Positions 50,266 through 59,606 of a stretch of 64,000 bases of DNA are shown piece after piece (the first letter of the stretch is position 1; each line of letters starts with the position of its first letter). Both the position numbers and the translations under genes were made by a program. Below the pieces are notes generated by a model. The model ran no database searches, was not told where the DNA came from, and saw nothing but the letters and a program-made list of their open reading frames with translations. Source of the DNA: Parachryseolinea silvisoli (GTDB lineage Bacteria; Bacteroidota; Bacteroidia; Cytophagales; Cyclobacteriaceae); NCBI RefSeq assembly GCF_021190955.1, contig NZ_JAIOAO010000006.1, positions 310,001 through 374,000 on the forward strand, given 5' to 3'.

Positions 50266-50922
50266 TTAGCTGCGCCAAATATACGGGAAGAGCAAATACG
50301 CCAGCGCGGTGAGGATACAATTAATTGCCAGCAGGTTGAGCAGCTCGTCCAGACTGGCACTGCGGTCGATGCCGTCCAGTACGTTTTTGGTCAGGCGGAT
50401 GGCCATCAGCAAGATGGCAATGACCACGGGAAAGCTGAGCACGGCCATCAGGATGTGGCTGTTGTTGGCCTTGGCGGCAATGCCCGAGATGAGCGTCAGC
50501 GCAGAGGAAAACCCCATCGACGTCAATAGCAATGTCAGTAAAAAGTAGAGCGTGTCTTGTACCGGGTTGTCGATGAAGAGGGCAAACAGCCCATAGCCCG
50601 TGAACGATAATACCAGGCAGAGCAATGTGTTGTACAGAATCTTCGAGAGGATTACAACCTGGGGGCTAGCCAACGTGTAATAATAGATGGAGACACCCCG
50701 CTTCTCGCCAATGAAGCTTTTGGCAACGCTGTTCACCACCGAGAAGAGAATGGCCAGCCAGAACAGCGCCGACCAGGTAGCTTCGTTGATGGAGTTCTGC
50801 CGCAGGCTGAAAGTAAGGTAGCAAATGAAGATGAGGCTGAACATGTACAGGCCTATGCCCGAGATCACCGCCTTGCGGCGCAGCTCGAGCATAAATTCTT
50901 TTCGTATGAGTGTCAGCAGCAT
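50266..50922 (-). CDS. ccmB: Heme-exporter protein CcmB
   Basis: A 218-residue permease of six membrane helices (for example LYMFSLIFICYLTFSL near 26-41 and VLSFPVVIAILLMAIRL near 158-174). It works with the ATPase CcmA; no ccmA is in the window. The N-terminus MLLTLIRKEFMLELRRKAVI is typical. It begins 6 bp after the wzz-like gene, so the ccm block is read from a promoter before that gene. The missing ccmA must be elsewhere. Confidence 0.87.
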   Translation of the reverse strand: MLLTLIRKEFMLELRRKAVISGIGLYMFSLIFICYLTFSLRQNSINEATWSALFWLAILFSVVNSVAKSFIGEKRGVSIYYYTLASPQVVILSKILYNTLLCLVLSFTGYGLFALFIDNPVQDTLYFLLTLLLTSMGFSSALTLISGIAAKANNSHILMAVLSFPVVIAILLMAIRLTKNVLDGIDRSASLDELLNLLAINCILTALAYLLFPYIWRS

Positions 50923-50928
50923 GCCGGC

Positions 50929-51741
50929 TTATTCGTTCAGTGAGCGGTTGTACTTATTGAAATACTGTACAAACATGATGAATACGAACAGGAAGAAACC
51001 GCCTATAATGCCCATGATGCAGGTGATGGTGCGCGGTAGCCTGGAGTCTTTCATAAGCGAGCCAAAGCCTTTGGTCAGGTGTACGTTGGCAATATCTTGT
51101 AACCGGAGCTCACGCTGTGTGCGATCTTCGTATAGCTCTACCGTTTTGGAGAACAGCGATGCCGGGTTGATGTACCCGGCCATGGCTCTGCTGTCCGATT
51201 GCCGGCGGATGCCGTCGAGTGTGACAATCTCCGAGTCGAGCTTGGCGATCATTTTATGATGTAAGAGTTCCTGCCGCTTACGGTTTTGCACGACGGGGTC
51301 AATGGAATTCATGTAACGCATCAATTTCTTTTCCAGCGACGGGAAGATGGAAGGGTCTGTCACCTCGGCCGTGATCTTTAGAAAAATCACTTCCCGGTCA
51401 ATGACTACTTCGTTGCGAACGGGAATCCGTTCGATCTTGCTATCTACTGTGAACTTCAGGTTTATGAGGCGCCTGGCCTCCTCCATGGTGAGTCCGGGCA
51501 TGATAGAGTCTGCTGCTTCGAGCTCCTTTACGATAAACTCCGCCTCGTTCTTGCTGATCAGGTCGGTGGAGACCATCATGCTGGACGAATATTTGTCCTG
51601 TGCATTAAAAGAGATGAGTAGTGCGATGGCCGCGCCCGCCAGGGGCAGCGCAATGAAAAGCGCCAGGTGTCGTTTTATGCTTCGATAAGCTTTGGCCAAA
51701 AGCTCCATCAGGTCAATCTCGTCAGACAGGTTTTTATCCAT
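50929..51741 (-). CDS. Wzz-type polysaccharide chain-length determinant-like protein
   Basis: The ATG at 51741 gives 270 residues; an upstream start at 51762 is less likely. The layout is that of Wzz/PCP proteins: a membrane helix at about 28-47, a long periplasmic region with coiled parts (KLDSEIVTLDGIRRQSDSRA), then a C-terminal helix near 238-260. It would set glycan chain length or partner a synthesis complex. It is divergent from the UDP-glucuronate epimerase gene at 51826 and reads directly into ccmB, linking the polysaccharide locus to the ccm block on opposite strands. Confidence 0.75.
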   Translation of the reverse strand: MDKNLSDEIDLMELLAKAYRSIKRHLALFIALPLAGAAIALLISFNAQDKYSSSMMVSTDLISKNEAEFIVKELEAADSIMPGLTMEEARRLINLKFTVDSKIERIPVRNEVVIDREVIFLKITAEVTDPSIFPSLEKKLMRYMNSIDPVVQNRKRQELLHHKMIAKLDSEIVTLDGIRRQSDSRAMAGYINPASLFSKTVELYEDRTQRELRLQDIANVHLTKGFGSLMKDSRLPRTITCIMGIIGGFFLFVFIMFVQYFNKYNRSLNE

Positions 51742-51825
51742 TGGGATGTAATGAGGGTGCAAGTTTAGCAGATTTTTAATATTACCTCAAATTCGCTTAC
51801 TTTGGCGCTGTTTTAACGAAAAATA

Positions 51826-52851
51826 ATGACATCTCAACACAAAGTGCTGGTGACCGGCGCGGCCGGCTTCATCGGGTTTCACTTGTCGCAAAAACTCATC
51901 AAACGGGGCTTCCAGGTAATCGGGATCGACAATGTAAACGATTATTATGACGTAAATCTGAAGCTTTCACGTCTGGCCATACTGAAGGTTCTGCCCGCTT
52001 TTACATTTATTCAGGCCAACCTGCACGACCAGAAAGCCATCTACCAGATCTTTTCGGAGCAAAAGCCGGACTATGTGGTAAATCTGGCTGCCCAGGCGGG
52101 TGTACGGTATTCGTTGGTTAACCCCCACGCATACCTGGAAAGCAACCTGCACGGGTTTCTAAATATTTTGGAGGCTTGCCGGCACAATCAGGTGAAACAC
52201 CTGGTGTATGCTTCTTCCAGCTCGGTATACGGCGCCAACACCAAGATGCCGTTCTCGGTGCACCACAACGTCGACCACCCGATCTCGCTGTATGCGGCGT
52301 CGAAGAAGTCGAACGAATTGATGGCGCACACGTACTCCGTGCTGTTCAACCTGCCCACTACGGGTCTTCGCTTCTTTACGGTATACGGTCCGTATGGCCG
52401 TCCGGACATGGCGTTGTTTATCTTTACCAAAGCCATCATCGAAGGCAAGCCTATCGACGTTTACAACCAGGGCAAGATGCGCCGCGACTTCACGTACGTG
52501 GACGATATTGTGGAGAGCATCAGCCGCCTGACCACACATATCCCTGTTCCTAACCCAGAATGGAACGGCATGGAGCCCGACCCGGCAACCAGCTTTGCTC
52601 CTTATCGTATCTACAACATCGGCAACAACAGCCCGACCGAGCTGCTGTATTTCATTGAAGTAATCGAACAAAAGCTGGGCAAAAAAGCGATCAAGAACCT
52701 GATGCCGATCCAGGACGGCGACGTGCCGGCGACCTTTGCCGACGTGGACGACCTGATGCGGGCAGTAGATTTTAAGCCGTCTACGCCGATCGAGGAAGGC
52801 ATTGGCAATTTCATCGAGTGGTATAAAGAGTATTATAAAATTAGCTTATAA
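51826..52851 (+). CDS. UDP-glucuronate 4-epimerase family SDR enzyme
   Basis: A 341-residue extended SDR. The NAD motif GAAGFIG is at 11-17, and the catalytic Y156 and K160 lie in [19 protein letters not shown] near 37-46 and [13 protein letters not shown] are marks of UDP-glucuronate epimerases, which interconvert UDP-GlcA and UDP-GalA. It is the first gene of the rightward polysaccharide run; the next gene follows 6 bp later, so they form an operon. A TTACTTTG sequence near 51797-51804 is a near match to the -7 element. Confidence 0.85.
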   Translation: MTSQHKVLVTGAAGFIGFHLSQKLIKRGFQVIGIDNVNDYYDVNLKLSRLAILKVLPAFTFIQANLHDQKAIYQIFSEQKPDYVVNLAAQAGVRYSLVNPHAYLESNLHGFLNILEACRHNQVKHLVYASSSSVYGANTKMPFSVHHNVDHPISLYAASKKSNELMAHTYSVLFNLPTTGLRFFTVYGPYGRPDMALFIFTKAIIEGKPIDVYNQGKMRRDFTYVDDIVESISRLTTHIPVPNPEWNGMEPDPATSFAPYRIYNIGNNSPTELLYFIEVIEQKLGKKAIKNLMPIQDGDVPATFADVDDLMRAVDFKPSTPIEEGIGNFIEWYKEYYKISL

Positions 52852-52857
52852 AAAAAC

Positions 52858-54108
52858 ATGGAGAAGATCGGTATCATTGGACTTGGTTATGTAGGGTTAC
52901 CGTTGGCAGTAGAGTTTGGCAAGAAGTTACAAGTAGTTGGTTTTGACATCAACCAGGACAGAATCGCTGAGCTCCGCAAGGGTCACGACCGCACGCTGGA
53001 GGTAGAATCGGAAGAGCTGAAGAGCTCGAAAGGTCTCAGCTTTTCGTCGGAAACCAACGACCTGAAAGATGTTAACTATTTCGTTATCACGGTTCCTACA
53101 CCTGTCGACGAGTTTAAGACGCCTGACCTGCGCCCACTGCAAAGCGCCAGCAAGACCGTTGGCAGCGTGCTGAAGAAAGGTGACATCGTTATCTATGAGT
53201 CTACTGTATACCCTGGCTGTACCGAGGAAGTCTGTGTGCCCGTACTGGAGAAAGTAAGCGGTCTGAAGTTCAATGTAGACTTCTTCTGCGGCTACTCGCC
53301 CGAGCGTATCAACCCCGGTGACAAGCAGCACCGCCTTCCTACGATTAAGAAAGTAACCAGTGGCAGCACTCCTGAAATTGCGGAAAAAGTTGACCAACTG
53401 TATAAAAAAATCATCACTGCCGGCACACACAAAGCGTCGTCGCTGAAGGTTGCAGAAGCAGCGAAAGTAATTGAGAACTCCCAGCGCGACATCAACATTG
53501 CGTTCGTGAACGAGCTGGCCCTGATCTTCGAACGGATCGGCATCGACACGCACGAGGTATTGGAAGCTGCCGGCACGAAATGGAACTTCCTGCCTTACAA
53601 GCCTGGTCTGGTAGGTGGTCACTGTATTGGTGTTGACCCTTACTACCTGACGTACAAGGCTGACAGCCTGGGCTACCATCCGCAGGTGATCCTGGCGGGT
53701 CGTCGCATCAACGACAACATGGGCGTTTACATCGCCAACAATATCATCAAGCTGATGGCGCAACACGAGTTGCCTATCCATAAAGCTAACGTGCTGATCC
53801 TGGGTATCACCTTCAAGGAGAACTGCCCTGACATCCGCAACAGCAAGGTGGTGGACGTGATCCGTGAGCTGCAAAGCTTTGGTACAAATATCGACATCTA
53901 CGATCCGCAGGCCGACGCTGCTGAAGTGAAGCACGAGTATGGCCTGACGCTGGTCGGCAAACCTGACAAAAAGTATCACGCCGTGGTATTGGCTGTAAGC
54001 CACCAGGAGTTTAAAGAACTCGACCTGGCGGGCCTGAGCCACCCAAAAGCGGTGGTGTATGATGTGAAAGGTTTTCTCGACAAGTCGAAGATCACCGCTC
54101 GTCTGTGA
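52858..54108 (+). CDS. wbpA: UDP-N-acetyl-hexosamine 6-dehydrogenase (WbpA/TviB-like)
   Basis: A 416-residue NAD-dependent dehydrogenase of the UDP-glucose/GDP-mannose family. The NAD motif is GLGYVGLP at 8-15. The catalytic cysteine is C256 in VGGHCIGVDPYYL, and K203 sits in AAKVIENSQRDINIAFVNEL. The C-terminal half carries ITFKENCPDIRNSKVVDV. Similarity is to enzymes that oxidise UDP-GlcNAc or UDP-GalNAc to the uronate rather than UDP-glucose. It is followed by WbpE-, WbpD- and WbpB-like genes, so the product is probably UDP-GlcNAcA. The symbol is by pathway analogy. Confidence 0.87.
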   Translation: MEKIGIIGLGYVGLPLAVEFGKKLQVVGFDINQDRIAELRKGHDRTLEVESEELKSSKGLSFSSETNDLKDVNYFVITVPTPVDEFKTPDLRPLQSASKTVGSVLKKGDIVIYESTVYPGCTEEVCVPVLEKVSGLKFNVDFFCGYSPERINPGDKQHRLPTIKKVTSGSTPEIAEKVDQLYKKIITAGTHKASSLKVAEAAKVIENSQRDINIAFVNELALIFERIGIDTHEVLEAAGTKWNFLPYKPGLVGGHCIGVDPYYLTYKADSLGYHPQVILAGRRINDNMGVYIANNIIKLMAQHELPIHKANVLILGITFKENCPDIRNSKVVDVIRELQSFGTNIDIYDPQADAAEVKHEYGLTLVGKPDKKYHAVVLAVSHQEFKELDLAGLSHPKAVVYDVKGFLDKSKITARL

Positions 54109-54118
54109 TGCGATAGCC

Positions 54119-55243
54119 ATGGAAAAAATTCAAATGGTTGATCTGCACCGGCAGTATGCCCGGATCAAACCCGAGATTGACCATGCTATTGAAAAAGTCT
54201 TAACTTCTACCGCGTTCATTCAGGGGCCCGACGTGCAGGAATTTGCCCGTGCACTGGGGCACTACCTGGATGTACGCGCGGTCATACCGTGTGCCAACGG
54301 TACCGATGCACTCCAGATTGCCATGATGGCACTCGGCTTCAAGCCGGGTGATGAGATCATTCTTCCGGTCCACACGTACGTGGCGACGGCAGAGGTCATT
54401 GCCTTGCTGGGATTGACGCCGGTCTTTGCAGAAGTACGGGGCGATTCGTTTACGATCGACCCCGAGCGGTTAGAGGAGAAGATTACGTCGCGCACAGTAG
54501 CTATTGTACCGGTGCACCTATACGGCCAGTGCGCCGACATGGCGCCGCTGCTGCGCATCGCTCAAAAACATAACCTGCATATAATAGAAGACGCTGCCCA
54601 GGCCCTGGGTGCGGACTATGCCTTTCCGGATAAGCGTGTTAAGAAGGCGGGGACCATCGGCACCATTGGTACTACGTCGTTCTTTCCTTCGAAAAACCTG
54701 GGATGTTACGGCGACGGCGGCGCCATCTTTACCAACGACGAGACGCTGGCCACGAAGATCAAGATGATCGCCAACCACGGCCAGCAGGTAAAATATCATC
54801 ATGACCTGGTGGGCGTGAACAGCCGGCTGGATACACTGCAGGCAGCGATCTTACAAGTGAAGCTGCCCTACCTGGACGACTATGCACGCCGGCGTAACGA
54901 GGTGGCCGCATTTTACGACCGCGTTTTAGCGAACGTGCCCCACGTGACGATACCGTGGCGGGCGCCGTATTCCACGCACGTGTTTCATCAATACACATTG
55001 CAGATCGGCAACGGCAAGCGCGATGCCCTCAAACAACACCTGGAGCAGCAGGGCATCCCTACGATGATTTATTACCCGGTGCCGCTCCATTTACAAAAGG
55101 CCTACCAGCAGCCCGATGCCGGACCGGGCACGTTTCCCCTGACCGAAAAGCTCTCTCAGACCGTTATTTCCCTGCCGATCCACACCGAAATGGAAGCCAG
55201 CCAATTGGAGTATATTGGCGACGCAATAACCCGATTTTTTTAA
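54119..55243 (+). CDS. wbpE: DegT/DnrJ/EryC1/StrS aminotransferase (WbpE-like)
   Basis: A 374-residue PLP sugar aminotransferase. The PLP lysine is K192 in [32 protein letters not shown] at the start and [11 protein letters not shown] are family marks, and [10 protein letters not shown] carries the PLP-binding Asp. In the WbpA-E-D-B pathway it aminates C3 of the 3-keto-UDP-GlcNAcA. The ATG at 54119 follows the wbpA stop by 10 bp. The order in this window is A, E, D, B, which fits sequential steps. Confidence 0.88.
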   Translation: MEKIQMVDLHRQYARIKPEIDHAIEKVLTSTAFIQGPDVQEFARALGHYLDVRAVIPCANGTDALQIAMMALGFKPGDEIILPVHTYVATAEVIALLGLTPVFAEVRGDSFTIDPERLEEKITSRTVAIVPVHLYGQCADMAPLLRIAQKHNLHIIEDAAQALGADYAFPDKRVKKAGTIGTIGTTSFFPSKNLGCYGDGGAIFTNDETLATKIKMIANHGQQVKYHHDLVGVNSRLDTLQAAILQVKLPYLDDYARRRNEVAAFYDRVLANVPHVTIPWRAPYSTHVFHQYTLQIGNGKRDALKQHLEQQGIPTMIYYPVPLHLQKAYQQPDAGPGTFPLTEKLSQTVISLPIHTEMEASQLEYIGDAITRFF

Positions 55244-55248
55244 ATCTT

Positions 55249-55842
55249 ATGAGCACCCCCGCATACTTTGCGCACCCTTCCGCCGTGATCGACGAGGGGT
55301 GCACGATTGGTGAAGGCACCAAAATATGGCATTTTTCGCATATCATGCCTGGTTGTACGATTGGCGAGCACTGCAACATCGGCCAGAACGTGGTCATTTC
55401 GCCGGGCGTGCAGCTTGGAAAAAATGTTAAGGTGCAAAACAACGTTTCGATCTATACAGGTGTCCAATGTGAGGATGACGTCTTTTTGGGCCCATCCATG
55501 GTATTTACGAACGTGATCAATCCTCGCAGCGCTATTAACCGAAAAAGCGAATATGCCTCCACGCTGGTGAAAACGGGGGCCTCGATTGGGGCGAACGCCA
55601 CCATCGTGTGCGGCCATGACATTGGCCGTTTTGCCTTTATTGGCGCCGGCGCGGTCGTGACACGCAACGTGCCCGACTATGCGTTGGTAATGGGCAACCC
55701 GGCCCGCCAAACGGGCTGGATGAGCGAGTTTGGTCACAAGCTGAAGTTCAATGAAGAAGGCATCGCTACCTGCCCCGAAAGCAACGAACGTTACAGCCTG
55801 CAACAAGGGAAAGTTCAAAAACTGACGCCGCCGGCCGTATGA
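55249..55842 (+). CDS. wbpD: UDP-amino-sugar N-acetyltransferase (WbpD-like, left-handed beta-helix)
   Basis: The ATG at 55249 gives 197 residues; an upstream frame overlaps the aminotransferase gene and is rejected. The hexapeptide repeats ([39 protein letters not shown]) form a left-handed beta-helix, and catalytic residues near [19 protein letters not shown] are in the conserved region. It should acetylate the 3-amino group. The stop overlaps the wbpB start by 4 bp. CoA specificity is not visible. Confidence 0.87.
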   Translation: MSTPAYFAHPSAVIDEGCTIGEGTKIWHFSHIMPGCTIGEHCNIGQNVVISPGVQLGKNVKVQNNVSIYTGVQCEDDVFLGPSMVFTNVINPRSAINRKSEYASTLVKTGASIGANATIVCGHDIGRFAFIGAGAVVTRNVPDYALVMGNPARQTGWMSEFGHKLKFNEEGIATCPESNERYSLQQGKVQKLTPPAV

Positions 55843-56747
55843 AACGTTTTGCCCTGATCGGTGCCGCCGGCTTTATTGCGCCCCGCCACCTGAAAGCCAT
55901 CAAAGATACCGGCAATACGCTGGTCGCCGCCCTTGACAAACACGACAATGTCGGCGTACTCGATTCCTATTTTCCAGACACCAATTTCTTTACCGAGTTC
56001 GAGCGATTTGACCGACATCTCGATAAGCTGAAACGCAAAGACGAGCCGGTAGAAATTATCTCGATCTGTTCTCCGAATTATCTTCACGACTCGCATATAC
56101 GCTATGCGTTGCGCTACGGCGCCGATGCTATTTGTGAAAAGCCACTGGTGCTTAGTCCGTGGAACGTAGACGCTCTGGCCGAGATTCAGCAAGAGACCGG
56201 CCGGCGTATTTATACCATTCTCCAACTGCGCCTGCACCCCAGCATCATCGCCCTGCGCGAGCAAGTGCGCCAGGCGCCGAAAGACAAAGTATACGACATC
56301 GATCTGCAGTATATCACTTCGCGTGGTAACTGGTATCATTCGAGCTGGAAGGGCGACCTGTCGAAGTCGGGGGGGATTGCCACCAACATTGGCGTGCACT
56401 TCTTCGACATGCTGATTTGGATTTTTGGCGCGGTGAAAGATGTGCGGGTAAGCCGCCTGACGCAAGATTCCGCGGCGGGCTATTTGGAGCTGGCGCAAGC
56501 GCGTGTGCACTGGATGCTGAGCATTGATGCCAACGACCTGCCGGTGGATGTAAAAGCCTCTGGTAAAAGAACCTTCCGATCGTTGACGATGGAGGGAAAA
56601 GAAATTGAATTCAGTGAGGGGTTTACTGACCTCCACACGGCAAGCTATGCCGACGTCATCGCCGGAAACGGCTTTGGGTTGGAAGATGCGCGCGCAGCGA
56701 TCGAGGTCACGCATCAGATCCGAAGCCTTACCCCTTCTCAGTTGTAA
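55839..56747 (+). CDS. wbpB: UDP-N-acetyl-glucuronate 3-dehydrogenase, Gfo/Idh/MocA family (WbpB-like)
   Basis: A 302-residue NAD(H)-binding oxidoreductase. The Rossmann start is [20 protein letters not shown] at 100-102 ([12 protein letters not shown]) is the Gfo/Idh signature with K101, and [15 protein letters not shown] holds the catalytic His. [20 protein letters not shown] is very close to WbpB of Pseudomonas. It makes the 3-keto intermediate for WbpE. The 4-bp ATGA overlap with wbpD implies translational coupling. Confidence 0.88.
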   Translation: MKRFALIGAAGFIAPRHLKAIKDTGNTLVAALDKHDNVGVLDSYFPDTNFFTEFERFDRHLDKLKRKDEPVEIISICSPNYLHDSHIRYALRYGADAICEKPLVLSPWNVDALAEIQQETGRRIYTILQLRLHPSIIALREQVRQAPKDKVYDIDLQYITSRGNWYHSSWKGDLSKSGGIATNIGVHFFDMLIWIFGAVKDVRVSRLTQDSAAGYLELAQARVHWMLSIDANDLPVDVKASGKRTFRSLTMEGKEIEFSEGFTDLHTASYADVIAGNGFGLEDARAAIEVTHQIRSLTPSQL

Positions 56748-56753
56748 AAGTTT

Positions 56754-57518
56754 ATGAAAACACGGAACGGGTTTGTGTCTTTTTTATTCGTGATAGGTTG
56801 CATCGTTCCGGGCCTCTCGCAGACGTATCGTTCCAGCGTGACCGCAGGCGTGTTGTATGATCAGGTCATTGATCAGGCACTGCCCTCGTACCTCTCCGTA
56901 CGCGGCGGTGTTTACAAGCTTCATACCGAACGAGTCAAGACCAAAACCAATCCGACGTTGGGTTTTACAGTTGGCTATCAGGTCAACCGAAGTATTAGCA
57001 AACGTATTGAGCTTTATAGTGGATTATCTTTTTCCCTTCGGAAACTGGAGTATGAATATACCGATCGCTCGCTGCTCGCGCAGAACCCACGTCCTCCGCG
57101 GTGGGACCGTCGCTCGCTGCACATCGAAGTAAAAAAAACATTCTCCTCGGTGACGCTGCCGATCGGCGCGCTGATCCACTTGAACAAACATTTCTTTGTC
57201 GACTTTGGCGGCCGTGTCAATATGACATTGGGCGACAGCGACAAAAAGACCTGTGATAAAGACTTACGGTATAAGCTCAACATCCTGCAAACTCAGAGCC
57301 CGAACAAGATCGGTGTAGACGTTTCCGGTGGTGCCGGCTATACCGTGGGACGGAGTACGATCTCCATAAAATATTTATATGGCGTAACACCGCTGTTTCC
57401 TGTGGTGGACAATGCTTACGATCAGCTGATTCCGAGTAAACTCAACTTTTCATCGTTGATGCTCTCTTATAACATCAACATCGATGGCTATTTTTTTCGC
57501 AAGCGGAAGGTAGATTGA
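56754..57518 (+). CDS. Outer-membrane beta-barrel protein (PorT-like), unknown function
   Basis: A 254-residue protein with a signal peptide (ends VPGLSQ). The remainder alternates polar and aromatic residues in strands (FTVGYQVNRSISKRIELYSG; FFVDFGGRVNMTLGDSDKK), as in the outer-membrane barrel families of Bacteroidota. It starts 7 bp after wbpB, so it belongs to the polysaccharide operon. It might export or assemble the glycan. Its end overlaps the end of the convergent deacetylase gene by 31 bp. Confidence 0.7.
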   Translation: MKTRNGFVSFLFVIGCIVPGLSQTYRSSVTAGVLYDQVIDQALPSYLSVRGGVYKLHTERVKTKTNPTLGFTVGYQVNRSISKRIELYSGLSFSLRKLEYEYTDRSLLAQNPRPPRWDRRSLHIEVKKTFSSVTLPIGALIHLNKHFFVDFGGRVNMTLGDSDKKTCDKDLRYKLNILQTQSPNKIGVDVSGGAGYTVGRSTISIKYLYGVTPLFPVVDNAYDQLIPSKLNFSSLMLSYNINIDGYFFRKRKVD

Positions 57519-58489
57519 GAGAGAGTTTCCACGTATAGGCTGCCGTCTTTGTCATAGGCTACCGGTGCGGTGTTTGCCTCGGCAATGACCTGATATTCGT
57601 TCAGGCTTACGCCGGGTATCGATACCGTAAGGGGCATGTCGAACACGTCTTGCGGCAAGTCGTTGGAAAGTTGTACGACGATATCGCCGTCGGCGTTGGT
57701 GACGCGCAGACGGGTATTGATACGCTCGATTTTATACTTCGCCAGGCGCTCGAATGTATCGATATAAATGTCATCGTTCGGGGCTACGTAGTCGAAAAGC
57801 TTCGTAAAAAACTCGTGGGTGAGTGGTTGCGGGCAATCGTCAATGCCGTGTGCGGTGGTTACGATCCAGTCGCGCTCCTGCAATGCCTGGTCGATCTGGT
57901 GCTTGAACATGTCGACCTCTTCGAGGGAAATCATGTTGCAGAACCCAGGGGGCGATATTTTAGTGGCATAGTACTTGCGAAAGACGAGCTTGTCGACGAG
58001 GGCACTTGTACTGTGATAGGGATGACCGAATGAGAACGGAGCTTTTCCGATGTAATGTTCGATCATACTATAGCTGGAATCTATCTCGGTCTTGAGGAAG
58101 GTGGAGTCCGGAATAGTGCCCATGGATTGGTGCGTGAGGGAGTGGCTGGCGATCTCATGTCCTGCTTCGTGCAATGCTTTCCATTGAGACCATTCGCCGT
58201 TTTGTTCAGCTTTGGAGGTAATAATAAAGAACGTCCCCTGGAGGTTATACTGGTCGAGCAGGGGAACGATTTTGGTAAAGGTTGACGCACAGCCATCGTC
58301 CCAGGTAAACGATAGGGCTGCCGTTTTGTCTTTGGGATAGCGGGCAATGACCACGCCAGACGTTTCATCGTCACTATCGCAGGAACTCCCAAAGAAAATC
58401 GGCAAAACGAGGGTCATCAAGAAGATTATACCAACGGAACCACGTCTTTTTGTCGGGGGCAGACCTCCTATTTCTACAATCTTTTTCAT
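57488..58489 (-). CDS. Polysaccharide deacetylase (NodB) lipoprotein
   Basis: A 333-residue protein. C37 in FFGSSCDSD fits a lipobox after a hydrophobic segment, so it is probably membrane-anchored. The NodB domain has D64-D65 in SFTWDDGC and the metal histidines H116 and H120 in SHSLTH; the usual start is TFDDG. The C-terminal part from about 270 may be a beta-sandwich. It would remove acetyl groups from a surface glycan. It is the only leftward gene in the locus, and its 3-prime end overlaps the barrel gene by 31 bp. Confidence 0.82.
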   Translation of the reverse strand: MKKIVEIGGLPPTKRRGSVGIIFLMTLVLPIFFGSSCDSDDETSGVVIARYPKDKTAALSFTWDDGCASTFTKIVPLLDQYNLQGTFFIITSKAEQNGEWSQWKALHEAGHEIASHSLTHQSMGTIPDSTFLKTEIDSSYSMIEHYIGKAPFSFGHPYHSTSALVDKLVFRKYYATKISPPGFCNMISLEEVDMFKHQIDQALQERDWIVTTAHGIDDCPQPLTHEFFTKLFDYVAPNDDIYIDTFERLAKYKIERINTRLRVTNADGDIVVQLSNDLPQDVFDMPLTVSIPGVSLNEYQVIAEANTAPVAYDKDGSLYVETLSQSTFRLRKK

Positions 58490-58570
58490 CTTATCCGGCC
58501 AGATGTTTAACGATGCAATTTTTAACTGTATTTACACTGATAATCAAACTGTAGCATGTTAAACTTTTGC

Positions 58571-58578
58571 TAAATTTG
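58571..58578 (+). promoter_or_regulatory. Predicted -7 promoter element of the pseB operon
   Basis: TAAATTTG matches TAnnTTTG exactly and lies 17 bp before the ATG at 58596. It allows the pseudaminic-type genes to be transcribed apart from the wbp genes. Confidence 0.5.
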
Positions 58579-58595
58579 CACCTTATTTTACAAGG

Positions 58596-59606
58596 ATGTT
58601 AAACGGCAAAAGTATCTTAATTACAGGTGGAACGGGATCATTCGGAAAGAAATTTGTTGAAATGGTCCTGCAGAAGTATCCCAACGTCAAAAAACTGATC
58701 GTATACTCCCGGGACGAGCTGAAACAATTCGAAATGTCGCAGACATTTCCGGAGTCGAAGTACCCCGCGATGCGTTACTTCATCGGCGACGTACGCGATG
58801 GCGAACGTCTGCGTCGTGCCTGTGAAGGTGTAGACACCATCATTCACGCTGCGGCCCTGAAGCAAGTGCCCGCGGCGGAGTATAATCCGATGGAATGTAT
58901 CAAAACCAACATCATCGGTGCTGAGAATGTCATCAACGCGGCAATGGACGCAGGTGTAAAAGACGTTGTAGCGCTATCGACCGACAAGGCTGCTGCTCCG
59001 ATCAATTTATACGGTGCGACCAAGCTGTGTTCGGATAAGCTGTTTGTGGCGGCCAACAACTTCAAGGGCGCACGCAAGCTGAAGTTCTCGGTCGTACGGT
59101 ATGGTAACGTGATGGGCTCACGCGGGTCTGTTATTCCGTTCTTCCTCGAAAAGCGTAACAGCGGCGTACTACCGATCACGGACGTGAATATGACTCGCTT
59201 CAACATTTCGCTGGAAGACGGCGTGGAGCTGGTGCTTTTTGCACACGAGCATGCGCTGGGTGGTGAGATCTTTGTACCGAAGATTCCCTCATACCGCATT
59301 ACCGAGCTGGCAGAAGCTATCGGTCCGAAGTGCAAGCAAGAGATTGTCGGCATTCGCCCGGGTGAAAAGATCCACGAAGAAATGATTACCAAGTCGGATT
59401 CATTCTTTACCGTAGACCTGAATCACTATTATGCGATCCTGCCGCAGAGCCCGGGGTGGAACATAGACGAGTATCTCGTGAACCGGAAAGCGAAGAAAGT
59501 GGAGCCTGGCTTCGAATATAATTCAGGCACCAACACCGAGTGGCTAAGCGTAGAGCAGCTGCGTAAGCTGATTCGCGATTACCTGGATCCAAATTTCGTT
59601 GCTTGA
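58596..59606 (+). CDS. pseB: UDP-N-acetylglucosamine 4,6-dehydratase (PseB-like)
   Basis: A 336-residue SDR that dehydrates UDP-GlcNAc and inverts C5, the first step toward pseudaminic acid. The NAD motif is GGTGSFG (11-17). D130, K131, Y139 and K143 in LSTDKAAAPINLYGATKL match the PseB/FlaA1 catalytic set. Later GIRPGEKIHEEMI is typical. FnlA/CapD-type retaining-less dehydratases are close relatives. The stop overlaps a TTG start of the next gene. Confidence 0.88.
   Translation: MLNGKSILITGGTGSFGKKFVEMVLQKYPNVKKLIVYSRDELKQFEMSQTFPESKYPAMRYFIGDVRDGERLRRACEGVDTIIHAAALKQVPAAEYNPMECIKTNIIGAENVINAAMDAGVKDVVALSTDKAAAPINLYGATKLCSDKLFVAANNFKGARKLKFSVVRYGNVMGSRGSVIPFFLEKRNSGVLPITDVNMTRFNISLEDGVELVLFAHEHALGGEIFVPKIPSYRITELAEAIGPKCKQEIVGIRPGEKIHEEMITKSDSFFTVDLNHYYAILPQSPGWNIDEYLVNRKAKKVEPGFEYNSGTNTEWLSVEQLRKLIRDYLDPNFVA

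Noticed and set aside
52927-54120. Leftward 397-codon frame over the WbpA-like gene
   Set aside because: It is entirely opposite a gene with full catalytic motifs, and its translation has no motif.
54955-55248. Longer start for the WbpD-like acyltransferase at 54955
   Set aside because: It would overlap the aminotransferase gene by almost 300 bp and adds sequence with no similarity to the family.
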